A stretch of DNA of 64,000 nucleotides from Effusibacillus dendaii. Its GTDB lineage: Bacteria; Bacillota; Bacilli; Tumebacillales; Effusibacillaceae. A model generated the notes under the pieces. It searched no databases, was not told where the DNA came from, and saw only the letters and a program-made list of their open reading frames with translations. Both the position numbers and the translations under genes were made by a program. Shown here in pieces: positions 7,179 to 13,962 of this stretch (positions are counted from its first letter, which is position 1; every line of letters begins with the position of its first letter). The stretch covers positions 1,402,501-1,466,500 of the forward strand of contig NZ_AP023366.1 of the NCBI RefSeq assembly GCF_015097055.1, read 5' to 3'.

Positions 7179-7967
7179 TTACACCGCCTTTTCGCCAACT
7201 AATTCTTGCTTGAACTTGTTGATAAAGTAGATTTGACCTTTCCCTGTTACTTTCGGTGTTTTTGTGACACGAACGCTTCCGTCCGGATTGTTTACGGTAG
7301 TCGTTTTGATTTCAAACAACCCCAATTCCATTGACTTTTGAGTGGGTAGGTTGTAATACTCGCCCTTACTCCCGAGATAACCCTCTTTTCTTAGCCACTC
7401 GAACAATCGATTCTGACCTATCTCCACGCCGTTTTGCTTTAAAAGTTTGGCTAGTTCTCCAACTAAGATCGTGTTGCTGGAGATTTCTAACGCTTCCGCA
7501 AAAATCACTTTTGGCTTGTCGAGTTGAATCTTTTTTTCTGCTGCAAGACGCGCTTGCCGTTCCTCTTTCAATTTGGTTGCCAGTTGGATTAAGAAATCAG
7601 GACTCGTCAATGCTTTTTCCAGTGTGCCTGGTGTCATGTAGGCACCGTGCTTTCTTACCGAAGGGATCACTTCATCAAACACCCAGGACTCGAATTTTTC
7701 AGCGTCCGGTAGCTTTGATTTGGTGATCAACCGATATAGATTGCCTTCGTCGATAAATCGTTTTTGTTGTTCTCGTCCTAATGAGTCGATGACTGAACGA
7801 ATCGTGCACCCATCTGCTCGGCAATGATCTCTAACAGCTTTTTGGGGGTTAGAATAGCCGAGGGCTAAACCTACATCTGTTGCACCGAACCAGAATTTTT
7901 CACCTTCAACTAGAAGCTCAACATTTCCAAAAGCCGGATGGTTAAAGATTTGTGGTAGATTATCCAT
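7179..7967 (-). CDS. phage antirepressor (BRO-N plus KilAC domain)
   Basis: 262 residues. The N-terminal 110 residues are a BRO domain (FWFGATDVGLALGYSNPQKAVRDHC, WVFDEVIPSVRKHGAYM). The C-terminal 110 residues are a KilAC domain (VGELAKLLKQNGVEIGQNRLFEWLR, EYYNLPTQKSMELGLFEIK). This is the standard layout of phage antirepressors, which inactivate a lytic-gene repressor and favour induction. It is the first gene of the leftward early operon seen from the switch region, followed by the excisionase-like gene two bases away. Confidence 0.9.
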   Translation of the reverse strand: MDNLPQIFNHPAFGNVELLVEGEKFWFGATDVGLALGYSNPQKAVRDHCRADGCTIRSVIDSLGREQQKRFIDEGNLYRLITKSKLPDAEKFESWVFDEVIPSVRKHGAYMTPGTLEKALTSPDFLIQLATKLKEERQARLAAEKKIQLDKPKVIFAEALEISSNTILVGELAKLLKQNGVEIGQNRLFEWLRKEGYLGSKGEYYNLPTQKSMELGLFEIKTTTVNNPDGSVRVTKTPKVTGKGQIYFINKFKQELVGEKAV

Positions 7968-8081
7968 TCAAACATCATCCTTTCAAGGATTTTTCTTCTC
8001 CTTTATCGAAGTGAGTCATCGGAAGAATCGAACTTTGGCGAGTGGTGTTCTTCCGTATCTTCGAGGGAAGGAGGGTATAAA

Positions 8082-8252
8082 ATGTCGAGTTATGGTGAAG
8101 CAAAGATTCAAGTTGCGAAAGAACTTACTTTGGCAGCACTAGAGAAGGTTTCTATTGGTAGTCTGACTACAAAAGGATCCGCAAATGAAGTGGCCGAGAA
8201 AGTTTCAGACATGTACGAGATTATTTTTAAGAAAGTTGATGAAGTATGCTAA
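8082..8252 (+). CDS. small hypothetical protein (56 aa)
   Basis: 56-residue protein on the plus strand, divergent from the antirepressor, with a strong GGAAGGAGG ribosome binding site. Sequence begins MSSYGEAKIQVAKELTLAA and continues with a Gly-Ser-Leu-Thr-Thr segment before a helical end. I do not recognise it, but the site and compact helical pattern support coding. It may be a small regulator in the switch region. Confidence 0.65.
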   Translation: MSSYGEAKIQVAKELTLAALEKVSIGSLTTKGSANEVAEKVSDMYEIIFKKVDEVC

Positions 8253-8265
8253 ACTCGCGGGCTTG

Positions 8266-8430
8266 TTATGCAAGCCCCTCCTTCTTCAAAACCATTAAGA
8301 GTTGTGTCGCTTCACAAATTACCAATATGTTTTGGCGAACCTCTTCCCCGTCCTTAACTGCGTTAAGTTCAAAATTGGCTTTCGATAGAAACTCGATTTG
8401 CTCTTCGATAATCCCTGCGATTTCTTTCAT
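8266..8430 (-). CDS. small hypothetical protein (54 aa)
   Basis: 54-residue helical protein (MKEIAGIIEEQIEFLSKANF...), convergent with the 56-aa gene and separated from it by 13 bases. It has an AAAGGAGA ribosome binding site eight bases before the ATG. It begins 23 bases after the ribbon-helix-helix gene, so both are probably one transcript from the operator-controlled promoter at 8644-8672. Confidence 0.6.
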   Translation of the reverse strand: MKEIAGIIEEQIEFLSKANFELNAVKDGEEVRQNILVICEATQLLMVLKKEGLA

Positions 8431-8453
8431 CTTTCATCTCTCCTTTGATTTGA

Positions 8454-8621
8454 TTAGGCTGACGTGGATGTTTGTTCATTTTTCACATCTAACTCTCTCG
8501 CAAGCACCATCAGAATATAGGCGTTCTTGGAAACACCTATTTTATTTGAAAGAAGTGCAATTCTTTCGTCTAAATCCTTATTGAGACGCAAGGTTATTTG
8601 GCTTCTTTTAGGTGAATTCAC
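8454..8621 (-). CDS. ribbon-helix-helix (Arc/CopG-type) regulator (55 aa)
   Basis: GTG-started 55-residue protein: an N-terminal beta strand (RSQITLRLNKDL) followed by two helices (DERIALLSNKIGVSKNAYI, LMVLARELD), the ribbon-helix-helix fold of Arc/CopG/MetJ repressors. The ribosome binding site is GAGGTGAG. Its start codon sits inside a palindrome GTGAATTCAC, repeated in its own promoter, which suggests autoregulation. Confidence 0.8.
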   Translation of the reverse strand: MNSPKRSQITLRLNKDLDERIALLSNKIGVSKNAYILMVLARELDVKNEQTSTSA

Positions 8622-8672
8622 TTTGACTCACCTCCTCGTTTACATCATAAGGTGAATTCACTTAGATGTCAA
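8612..8672 (-). promoter_or_regulatory. promoter with two palindromic operators (GTGAATTCAC)
   Basis: On the minus strand a near-consensus promoter is visible: TTGACA (8667-8672), 17-base spacer, TATGAT (8644-8649). The spacer contains the perfect palindrome GTGAATTCAC (8652-8661). A second identical palindrome (8612-8621) overlaps the start codon of the ribbon-helix-helix gene, 40 bases away. Each is embedded in a longer shared block, AAGGTGAATTCACTTAG versus TAGGTGAATTCACTTTG. The 40-base spacing (about four helical turns) suits cooperative binding. Confidence 0.7.
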
Positions 8673-8681
8673 TATGATTCT

Positions 8682-8709
8682 TTGTGCAATCAATAAAAAA
8701 GTGTACAAT
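8682..8709 (+). promoter_or_regulatory. divergent promoter for the second RHH gene
   Basis: TTGTGC (8682-8687), 16-base spacer and TACAAT (8704-8709) lie about 50 bases upstream of the plus-strand RHH gene at 8756. An operator half-like sequence CATTCACTTTG occurs at about 8730-8740. This promoter is back to back with the minus-strand one, so one regulator could control both. Confidence 0.5.
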
Positions 8710-8755
8710 CTACATATGCATTCAATTTGCATTCACTTTGAAAGGAATTTTGTAT

Positions 8756-8938
8756 ATGGCTACAGATAAACGTCAATTCACATTGCGTCTGCAAGAAGAG
8801 AACTTTCAAAAGATCAAAGTTATTGCTGAAAAATCAAAGCGTTCCATCGCTATGCAGATCGAATTTCTTGTCGAGCAATACATCGCCGAGTATGAGAATG
8901 AGCACGGCGTTATTGAAATTCCAGAAGGAGATGAATAA
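8756..8938 (+). CDS. ribbon-helix-helix (Arc-type) regulator (60 aa)
   Basis: 60-residue protein from the ATG at 8756 with AAAGGA upstream. The N-terminal strand RQFTLRLQEENFQ is followed by KIKVIAEKSKRSIAMQIEFLVEQYIAEY, the Arc-like ribbon-helix-helix pattern. The tail is acidic. Divergent from the other RHH gene and probably part of the lysis/lysogeny control circuit. The frame continues upstream to 8684, but that part overlaps the promoter and is not expected to be translated. Confidence 0.78.
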   Translation: MATDKRQFTLRLQEENFQKIKVIAEKSKRSIAMQIEFLVEQYIAEYENEHGVIEIPEGDE

Positions 8939-8939
8939 T

Positions 8940-9173
8940 ATGTCTCAATCATGCATACGTTGTGGCTTCGATCGTCATATTGAAGGTGCAGAATACTGCC
9001 AGAATTGTGGATTTGGATTGGATGGAAACAACTGCACAAATCCACACTGCGTCATGAACAATGACGATGAACCTGAATCCTGCCCTGTTGATGCCTGTTA
9101 TTGTCCGTACTGTGGATCAGAGACTTCGTTTTTCCGGGATGGGATTATTAAACCCATCAATCGGCGCGAATGA
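8940..9173 (+). CDS. double zinc-ribbon protein (77 aa)
   Basis: 77-residue Cys-rich protein: CIRCGFDRHIEGAEYCQNCG is one zinc ribbon (two CxxC pairs), and CPVDACYCPYCGSETSFF is a second. It starts one base after the stop of the RHH gene, within a good AGAAGGAG site, so the two are co-translated. The C-terminus overlaps the convergent 62-aa gene by 17 bases. Role unknown. Confidence 0.7.
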   Translation: MSQSCIRCGFDRHIEGAEYCQNCGFGLDGNNCTNPHCVMNNDDEPESCPVDACYCPYCGSETSFFRDGIIKPINRRE

Positions 9174-9345
9174 TTTCATGCGGACTCCCCACAGAACAAA
9201 CAGTTCTATCGATATTCGATCCACAGAACGCACAATAATTAGGTGGAATTTTATATTCAGTTGCCTTCAAACATTTAGGACACTCAATCACAAGTCGCTC
9301 ATCCGCGTCTTTCGCCTGAATATCCATGATACGTTGTTCATCCAT
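9157..9345 (-). CDS. small zinc-ribbon protein (62 aa)
   Basis: 62-residue protein with CPKCLKATEYKIPPNYCAFCG, a CxxC-x13-CxxC zinc ribbon. The ATG at 9345 has AAAGGAGA upstream. It lies 23 bases downstream of the XRE regulator gene at 9369-9617 and probably shares its transcript. Function unknown. Confidence 0.62.
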   Translation of the reverse strand: MDEQRIMDIQAKDADERLVIECPKCLKATEYKIPPNYCAFCGSNIDRTVCSVGSPHEIIRAD

Positions 9346-9368
9346 CTTTCATCTCTCCTTTGATTTGG

Positions 9369-9617
9369 TTAGGCTGATGCGGAAGGTTTGTCTTTGATAA
9401 CTTTTTTATCATCGAATCGCAAAAAAATATCTGGGAACAATTTTTTTGCATCAACTTTGTAGTAGTTCTCGAATTTAAACATAGTATCGCGCCCAGGATT
9501 AACACTTCCGCTTTCAAGTTTCCGAACATAAACCTCGGATATATCAAGGTCTTGTGCTACTTGTAGTTGTGTTTTCCTTTTCTTGTTGCGTTCGGAAATA
9601 AGACGCTCACGTTTCAT
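9369..9617 (-). CDS. XRE-family regulator, Cro/CI-like (82 aa)
   Basis: 82-residue HTH_XRE protein from the ATG at 9617 (AAAGGAGATC upstream): MKRERLISERNKKRKTQLQV, then AQDLDISEVYVRKLESGSVNPGRDTM, the standard XRE fold. The frame extends to 9671 but that part lies in the operator region. It is divergent from the larger repressor at 9773. Its 3' end carries a perfect copy of the putative operator, TGATAACTTTTTTATCA (9395-9411). Confidence 0.82.
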   Translation of the reverse strand: MKRERLISERNKKRKTQLQVAQDLDISEVYVRKLESGSVNPGRDTMFKFENYYKVDAKKLFPDIFLRFDDKKVIKDKPSASA

Positions 9618-9634
9618 GTTCGATCTCCTTTCTT

Positions 9635-9744
9635 TGATAAATTTTTTATCATTGTGTAACCAATATACCATGATAAATAATTTATCGTCAATACATTTGC
9701 GAAAAATATTTTATCATTTGTTTCGTATGATAATTTTTTTATCT
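9635..9744. promoter_or_regulatory. operator array TGATAA-N5-TTATCA between divergent repressors
   Basis: Four 17-base sites fit TGATAA-N5-TTATCA: 9635-9651 (perfect), 9671-9687 (one mismatch), 9700-9716 (right half perfect, left half weak) and 9728-9744 (one mismatch). Start spacings are 36, 29 and 28 bases. A fifth, perfect site is inside the minus-strand XRE gene at 9395-9411. The plus-strand -10 box TATAAT (9744-9749) overlaps the last site. This is the layout of a phage genetic switch. Confidence 0.75.
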
Positions 9745-9772
9745 ATAATACTTGGGGAAGGTGGTGAAAACC

Positions 9773-10144
9773 ATGCTTGGGAAACGGTTAAAGGAACTAA
9801 GAGGTAAAAGGACTCAAGAAGAAGTGGCGAGAATATTCGGGATTTCTCGTGCTAGATATTCACATTATGAGAATGATCGAGTGCAACCAGACAATGACTT
9901 ATTAAGAAAAATGGCAGACTTTTTCGGTGTATCCGTTGACTATTTGCTTGGTCGTGTAGAGAATCCAAAAGAAATTCTAACCGATGATGAAAGGGAAATG
10001 TATGATGCTGTTGGAAATATGCCATTTGAGAAGTTAAGGGAATTATTTGAATTCCCGGAGGCCGAAGAGGAAGATATCAAAGATATAATCAAACAAATAG
10101 AACTGATAAAAATTAGACGAAACCAAATAAAAAACAGGGGTTAA
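9773..10144 (+). CDS. XRE-family phage repressor (123 aa)
   Basis: From the ATG at 9773 (GGTGGTG upstream) the protein reads [20 protein letters not shown], followed by [40 protein letters not shown], a textbook XRE DNA-binding domain. The C-terminal half is acidic and helical, without a visible LexA-type Ser/Lys protease domain. The open frame begins with a TTG at 9752, but this overlaps the transcription start region of TATAAT at 9744. It is probably the lysogenic repressor acting on the TGATAA operators. Confidence 0.82.
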   Translation: MLGKRLKELRGKRTQEEVARIFGISRARYSHYENDRVQPDNDLLRKMADFFGVSVDYLLGRVENPKEILTDDEREMYDAVGNMPFEKLRELFEFPEAEEEDIKDIIKQIELIKIRRNQIKNRG

Positions 10145-10150
10145 CCCTGC

Positions 10151-10312
10151 TCACGTAAGTATTTTCGTAATCAGATAATACAGATCAAATCTTCCGTCAA
10201 TTAAATCCACAATTATTACCATGATTAGTTTCGTGATCTTCTTCAACAATAATGACCAATCTGACTTAGTCTTAACCTTTTTCTTTTTTGGAAATTGCGG
10301 TTGTTGAGACAC
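10151..10312 (-). CDS. small basic/hydrophobic protein under a riboswitch (53 aa)
   Basis: GTG-started frame encoding a 53-residue protein: a polar Gln/Pro/Lys-rich start (SQQPQFPKKKKVKTKSDW), then KKITKLIMVIIVDLIDGRFD, a possible amphipathic or membrane-associated segment. The ribosome binding site GAAAGGAAGG is directly behind the 3' end of a c-di-GMP-I type aptamer. It sits tail-to-tail with the repressor, six bases from its stop. Function unknown; the riboswitch argues that it is expressed and that its level follows a second messenger. Confidence 0.62.
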   Translation of the reverse strand: MSQQPQFPKKKKVKTKSDWSLLLKKITKLIMVIIVDLIDGRFDLYYLITKILT

Positions 10313-10329
10313 CCATATTACCTTCCTTT

Positions 10330-10414
10330 CGGTAGCTTGGCAAGCATGTCCATTGTGGAGTTAGCCCCATAGCTTTCCGTCACCGTCTTTCGACGGTTTT
10401 GGCTTTATCGTTGG
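10330..10414 (-). ncRNA. c-di-GMP-I (GEMM-I) type riboswitch
   Basis: Read on the minus strand, this segment has the GEMM-I layout: GCCAAAACC, a GAAA-tetraloop hairpin (ACCGTC-GAAA-GACGGT), then GACGGAAAGC, GGGGCTAAC, a second hairpin, and GCCAAGCTACCG closing the fold. The common core is GACGCAAAGC; here the C is replaced by G. The 3' end abuts the ribosome binding site of the 53-aa gene, so control is probably at translation or by access to the site. No terminator lies between aptamer and gene. Confidence 0.75.
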
Positions 10415-10494
10415 AGATGCATTTTACTACATTATTTTCGGAATGTTATGTCTATAGTGTCAGTGTAAAAATAGTAGTTTGCTAAGGGGGTACT

Positions 10495-10516
10495 TATAAT
10501 AATAGAACGTATGTTC
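10495..10516 (+). promoter_or_regulatory. -10 box and SOS (LexA) box upstream of the exonuclease gene
   Basis: TATAAT at 10495-10500 is followed by AGAACGTATGTTCG (10504-10517), matching the Gram-positive LexA/DinR consensus CGAAC-N4-GTTCG except at the first base. The box overlaps the expected transcription start, so LexA would block the promoter until DNA damage. No clear -35 element is seen. The exonuclease gene starts 48 bases downstream. Confidence 0.68.
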
Positions 10517-10564
10517 GTGTTTTGCAAGGAAATATTTTCCATTGTATTTGAAATATAGGAGAGG

Positions 10565-11542
10565 ATGGCGTTGGAAAATCAAAGTTCAGCCGCGCAAATA
10601 AAATCGGAGACGCATGGATTAGCTGCGTTTATCGATGTTGAAACGACAGGGTTAGATCCATTTGATGATGAAATTATCGAGTTCTCAATTGTTCTTTTTG
10701 AATTTGATCGTAAGACAGGAGAATTCACCGATATTATAGACGAATATACAGGACTTAAAGAACCGATCGGAAAACGCATCCCGCGAGCCGCGACTCGTGT
10801 CAATGGGATTACAAACGATATGGTAGAAGGCGAAGAATTAGATGACGACAAGATTATTTCTTTAATTCATTCAGCGGAGTTTATTGTGGCTCATAACGCT
10901 AAATTCGATCGCTCATTTGTCGAAATGGAATATCCAAAACTTGATTGGACGAACAAGCCGTGGCTCTGCTCCATGAATGGCATTGGCTGGAAGCGTAAAG
11001 GGTTTGCATCCAAAGGTCTGCAAAATCTTTTGAAAGATCATGGAATTGAAGTTAATAACGCGCATAGAGCGGCAAATGATGTTCGCGCCGCTTTGATGTT
11101 GCTTTCTCAAAAAAATTCAAAAGGTGAATATTACTTTAAAGAATTACTCCGAAATAACGAACGTAAAGAAAAGGCCAGATTGAAGAAAATACAGAATCAA
11201 GTTGCAGAGAATCAAGTAAGACCAGAACCACGAGAAAAGCAGAGTCTTGAAATGAAAGTAAATATTGCTGATGTTATTAGAGAAATACAAATAGAAAAAG
11301 GCGAAATTCCGCAAGAAGAAGCTGCCAAAATTGAACCGAATAGCACAAAATCAAGCATTAAACCGATGTGGTATGTGTTTTGGTTAATCCTTTTGGTAAT
11401 TGTATTTATTTCCTTTGGATTTATCGGGGCGGGTGTTGTTGTAGGCGGATTTGTTTGGTGGTTTGGACGAAAAAATCCAAAAAATAAATTCCAGCCCACC
11501 CGGGCTTTTCTTTTTCAGGAGGGAGTAAGATGGCATCGATAG
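10565..11542 (+). CDS. membrane-anchored DEDDh 3'-5' exonuclease (DnaQ-like)
   Basis: 325 residues. Residues about 18-185 are an exonuclease RNase T/DNA polymerase III epsilon domain: FIDVETTGLDPFDDEIIEFS (Exo I), FIVAHNAKFDRSFVEME (Exo II), and NNAHRAANDVRAALMLL (Exo III with the catalytic His). A charged linker follows, then residues about 272-305 form a hydrophobic segment (YVFWLILLVIVFISFGFIGA), probably a membrane anchor. An SOS box lies upstream. The start is ATG 10565 or TTG 10571. The last codons overlap the integrase start by 13 bases and contain a terminator hairpin, so the true C-terminus may once have been shorter. Confidence 0.8.
   Translation: MALENQSSAAQIKSETHGLAAFIDVETTGLDPFDDEIIEFSIVLFEFDRKTGEFTDIIDEYTGLKEPIGKRIPRAATRVNGITNDMVEGEELDDDKIISLIHSAEFIVAHNAKFDRSFVEMEYPKLDWTNKPWLCSMNGIGWKRKGFASKGLQNLLKDHGIEVNNAHRAANDVRAALMLLSQKNSKGEYYFKELLRNNERKEKARLKKIQNQVAENQVRPEPREKQSLEMKVNIADVIREIQIEKGEIPQEEAAKIEPNSTKSSIKPMWYVFWLILLVIVFISFGFIGAGVVVGGFVWWFGRKNPKNKFQPTRAFLFQEGVRWHR
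11493..11515 (+). terminator. intrinsic terminator inside the exonuclease 3' end
   Basis: AGCCC-accc-GGGCT followed by TTTCTTTTT. It lies just upstream of the integrase ribosome binding site (GGAGGGAGTAAG) and within the final codons of the exonuclease frame. It would separate or attenuate integrase expression from the SOS-controlled transcript. Confidence 0.65.
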
Positions 11543-12753
11543 AGAAACGCGGGAAAAACAGCTTTCGGTTAGTTGTGGAAGCGGGATATGACGCAAACGG
11601 AAAGCGGATCAAGCGAACAAAAACAGTCAAAGTGAAAACCAAACGGGAAGCAGAAATCGAACTGGCTAAGTTTGTTGCGGAAGTTCAATCCGGTGAGTAT
11701 ATCGCCCCAGAAAAGATGACGCTTTCTGCTTTCTCCGAGAGAGAATGGTTACCCAAATACGCCGAAAAGAAATTCGCTCCCTCATCACTGAAGCATTACA
11801 CCTACCAATTACGAGCACAGATCCTTCCTGCTCTTGGACATTTGCGGCTCGATCAAATAAAAACCATGCATCTTATTAACTTTTTTAACGAATTGGACAA
11901 GCCTACCGCACGAAAGGACGGAAAAGAGAAGCCGCTTTCGGGAGCCACAAAACAATTCATATACAAGGTTCTGAAAAATGTTCTGGATCGTGCGAAAGAT
12001 TGGCAAGTCATACAAAACAATCCTATAGACGGCGTAAAGATGCCAGCTCGCGATAATGTAGAAATGAAATATTACGACAGCTCAGAAGCAAAGAAGGTCA
12101 TTCAGAAACTATACGAAGAACCTGCTCTATGGAGATTGTATTTTATCGCTTCCATGATCGGCGGATTTCGGCGCGGGGAATTGTTGGCTTTAGAGTGGCG
12201 ACATGTAGATTTTGATGAAGGCACGTTTAGCATCGAGCAGTCTCTTTCGTTGACGGTCGATAAACAACCGATTATAAAACCGCCTAAGACTAAAAGTTCC
12301 ATTCGGAAGGTAGATATGCCAGAATGGTATATGGAAGAACTTAGGCAATATCGGTTAGAATGGGTAAAGTATAAGGATGACGTTGGGGACGCATGGGAGG
12401 AAGAACGCGAATTTGTTTTTCACAACGAATTCGGCCGACCGTTTCATTTCCACACCCCAACAATCAAATGGCGGGACTTCATCAAAAAACACGGACTAAA
12501 AAAGATCCGGTTGCATGACCTTAGACACACGGCCGCCACTCTGTTGATAGAAACTGCAATTGAGCAGGGAATTGATGCGGATGTGACGCTGAAAGGCGTT
12601 CAGCAACGACTCGGACATTCCACGTTTGCTATGACGGCCGACACTTACGCGAAGGTAACGAAACGAATGAGCAAAAAGCTGGCGGGGAACCTGGAAGTAT
12701 TTGACCCGAGAAAATTCGTCCCCAATTCGTCCCCAAAGGATAAAAGCATATAA
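11530..12753 (+). CDS. int: tyrosine-type site-specific integrase
   Basis: 407 residues, typical of phage/ICE integrases. Order: an N-terminal arm-binding AP2-like domain (residues 1-55, SFRLVVEAGYDANGKR), a SAM-like core-binding domain (about 65-165), and a catalytic domain with GGFRRGELLALEW (Arg I), PPKTKSSIR (Lys), HDLRHTAATLL (His-x-x-Arg), QQRLGHS (His) and ADTYAKV (nucleophile Tyr). All catalytic residues are present. The right attachment site should lie just beyond the stop; it cannot be fixed without the left end. Confidence 0.95.
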   Translation: MASIEKRGKNSFRLVVEAGYDANGKRIKRTKTVKVKTKREAEIELAKFVAEVQSGEYIAPEKMTLSAFSEREWLPKYAEKKFAPSSLKHYTYQLRAQILPALGHLRLDQIKTMHLINFFNELDKPTARKDGKEKPLSGATKQFIYKVLKNVLDRAKDWQVIQNNPIDGVKMPARDNVEMKYYDSSEAKKVIQKLYEEPALWRLYFIASMIGGFRRGELLALEWRHVDFDEGTFSIEQSLSLTVDKQPIIKPPKTKSSIRKVDMPEWYMEELRQYRLEWVKYKDDVGDAWEEEREFVFHNEFGRPFHFHTPTIKWRDFIKKHGLKKIRLHDLRHTAATLLIETAIEQGIDADVTLKGVQQRLGHSTFAMTADTYAKVTKRMSKKLAGNLEVFDPRKFVPNSSPKDKSI

Positions 12754-12847
12754 GGAAAACCCTATAATTATGAGTATTTTTCAAACAAATTCATCTACCA
12801 GAGATGTACAATGAGAGGGAATCAACTGGTAAAAGGATGTGGAACAT

Positions 12848-13114
12848 ATGGCGGAGCAACCTGCCTGGCGGACTGTCGAACTGCCGGAGGGATCGGATCT
12901 TGTAAAGAAAGAATTGTTTGATTTCCAATGTGAGAAAGGGCAATTCCTGATTGAATTATTCGAAACGATGGATGGTAAATTTTACGCAATCGGAACGGAT
13001 AAAGACCCGAATGCCAAAATGGTCATTTACGGAAGCCATGTAGTCAGTGATAAAAGAATCGCCTTGCAGACGGTCCTGGAAAAAATTGACCGCGAGGGCA
13101 CGTGGGTCGATTAA
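12848..13114 (+). CDS. hypothetical protein (88 aa)
   Basis: 88-residue protein beginning MAEQPAWRTVELPEGSDLV. It looks like one alpha/beta domain (GKFYAIGTDKDPNAKMVIYGSHVV followed by a helix). The start at 12848 has AAAGGATG upstream. It is the first chromosomal gene to the right of the integrase, transcribed convergently with the secreted protein at 13111; the two stops overlap by four bases. No family recognised. Confidence 0.65.
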   Translation: MAEQPAWRTVELPEGSDLVKKELFDFQCEKGQFLIELFETMDGKFYAIGTDKDPNAKMVIYGSHVVSDKRIALQTVLEKIDREGTWVD

Positions 13115-13560
13115 AGAGACGGATTATTGTGCATTTCAGGACGTTCTTTCAACAGACTAAAAAATGTGGAAGTTTTATCCCGGTTCAGAATCAACAGGAA
13201 CGGCCGGTTATGATCCAACACCAGCATGCGTAGCTGGGGACCTGTATTTACAATCACAAACAGTTCCGATACGGTGATATTGAGCTTTTGTACCTGAACG
13301 GGTGGCTGCAGCGGAATTTTAAAAATCAGTCCCTGCTTTACGTCAATTTTTGATTCGGGTGCAAGCTGTACATCCTTTGTGAGCCACTGACTGACTTCCG
13401 ATTGAATCTGTTCCGTGTTGCAAAACCGTTTCGTTACTTTCCCTTCTCCCGCGTCGAACTGCTCAATGTCTGCCCGCATCATCGGTTCTGCCAATGCGCA
13501 CAGATTCGAAAACAGCAAGAGCAAGCAAAACAGGGCGGCAGATACAAGTTTTCTTGACAT
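13111..13560 (-). CDS. secreted hypothetical protein (149 aa)
   Basis: Residues 1-24 are a signal peptide (MSRKLVSAALFCLLLLFSNL, Ala-x-Ala cleavage site at CALAEP). The mature part is about 125 residues with beta-strand character (LNITVSELFVIVNTGPQLRM). The ATG has AGGAGG upstream. No catalytic motif or known domain is recognised; presumably exported or cell-surface. Confidence 0.7.
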   Translation of the reverse strand: MSRKLVSAALFCLLLLFSNLCALAEPMMRADIEQFDAGEGKVTKRFCNTEQIQSEVSQWLTKDVQLAPESKIDVKQGLIFKIPLQPPVQVQKLNITVSELFVIVNTGPQLRMLVLDHNRPFLLILNRDKTSTFFSLLKERPEMHNNPSL

Positions 13561-13610
13561 GAGTGAACTCCTCCTGGTGTCTGAACTACATACCTGTCTG
13601 CTAAAGAGAT

Positions 13611-13634
13611 ACCCGGTCGTACTGACCGGGTTTA
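13611..13634. terminator. strong hairpin between two minus-strand genes
   Basis: ACCCGGTC-gtact-GACCGGGT, an eight-base-pair perfect stem. The T tract on either strand is weak, so it may be a poor terminator or an RNA-stability hairpin after the 84-aa gene at 13645. Confidence 0.45.
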
Positions 13635-13644
13635 ACGGTGTGCT

Positions 13645-13899
13645 CTATCGATTGTCGTCATAATCGTACCGAAATCCGTCATGCTGTGCTTCCGTACCGG
13701 CACTATCCCGTTCCGAAATCTCATCCAGTACGGCCGACATATCGACAGACTGAATTGCCGATGCGCCCCCAACATTGGCACGAACGGCCGTCTTGACCAT
13801 GCCCGCCAAAATGGATTCGTCAGCCGTCTTCTCTACCTGCCGGATCACTTTTTCTGTCGCATCCGATTGTTCCAACTGCTGGTGTAACCGCTTGTCCAT
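13645..13899 (-). CDS. hypothetical protein (84 aa)
   Basis: 84-residue protein from the ATG at 13899 (GGAGGTG five bases upstream); the frame is open to 13953. Sequence MDKRLHQQLEQSDATEKVIRQ continues into a helical, charged domain and an acidic tail (DGFRYDYDDNR). Downstream of the spore photoproduct lyase gene by 63 bases. Function unknown; a sporulation link is only suggested by neighbours. Confidence 0.6.
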   Translation of the reverse strand: MDKRLHQQLEQSDATEKVIRQVEKTADESILAGMVKTAVRANVGGASAIQSVDMSAVLDEISERDSAGTEAQHDGFRYDYDDNR

Positions 13900-13962
13900 A
13901 TCGGCACCTCCGCCGTACGTTTTGGAAAACGTGCAGGTGCGACAATCAGCCACCGCCCCACC

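Noticed and set aside
12754-12847. Exact right attachment site of the integrative element
   Set aside because: Expected here, but the left end lies outside the window, so no direct repeat can be matched.
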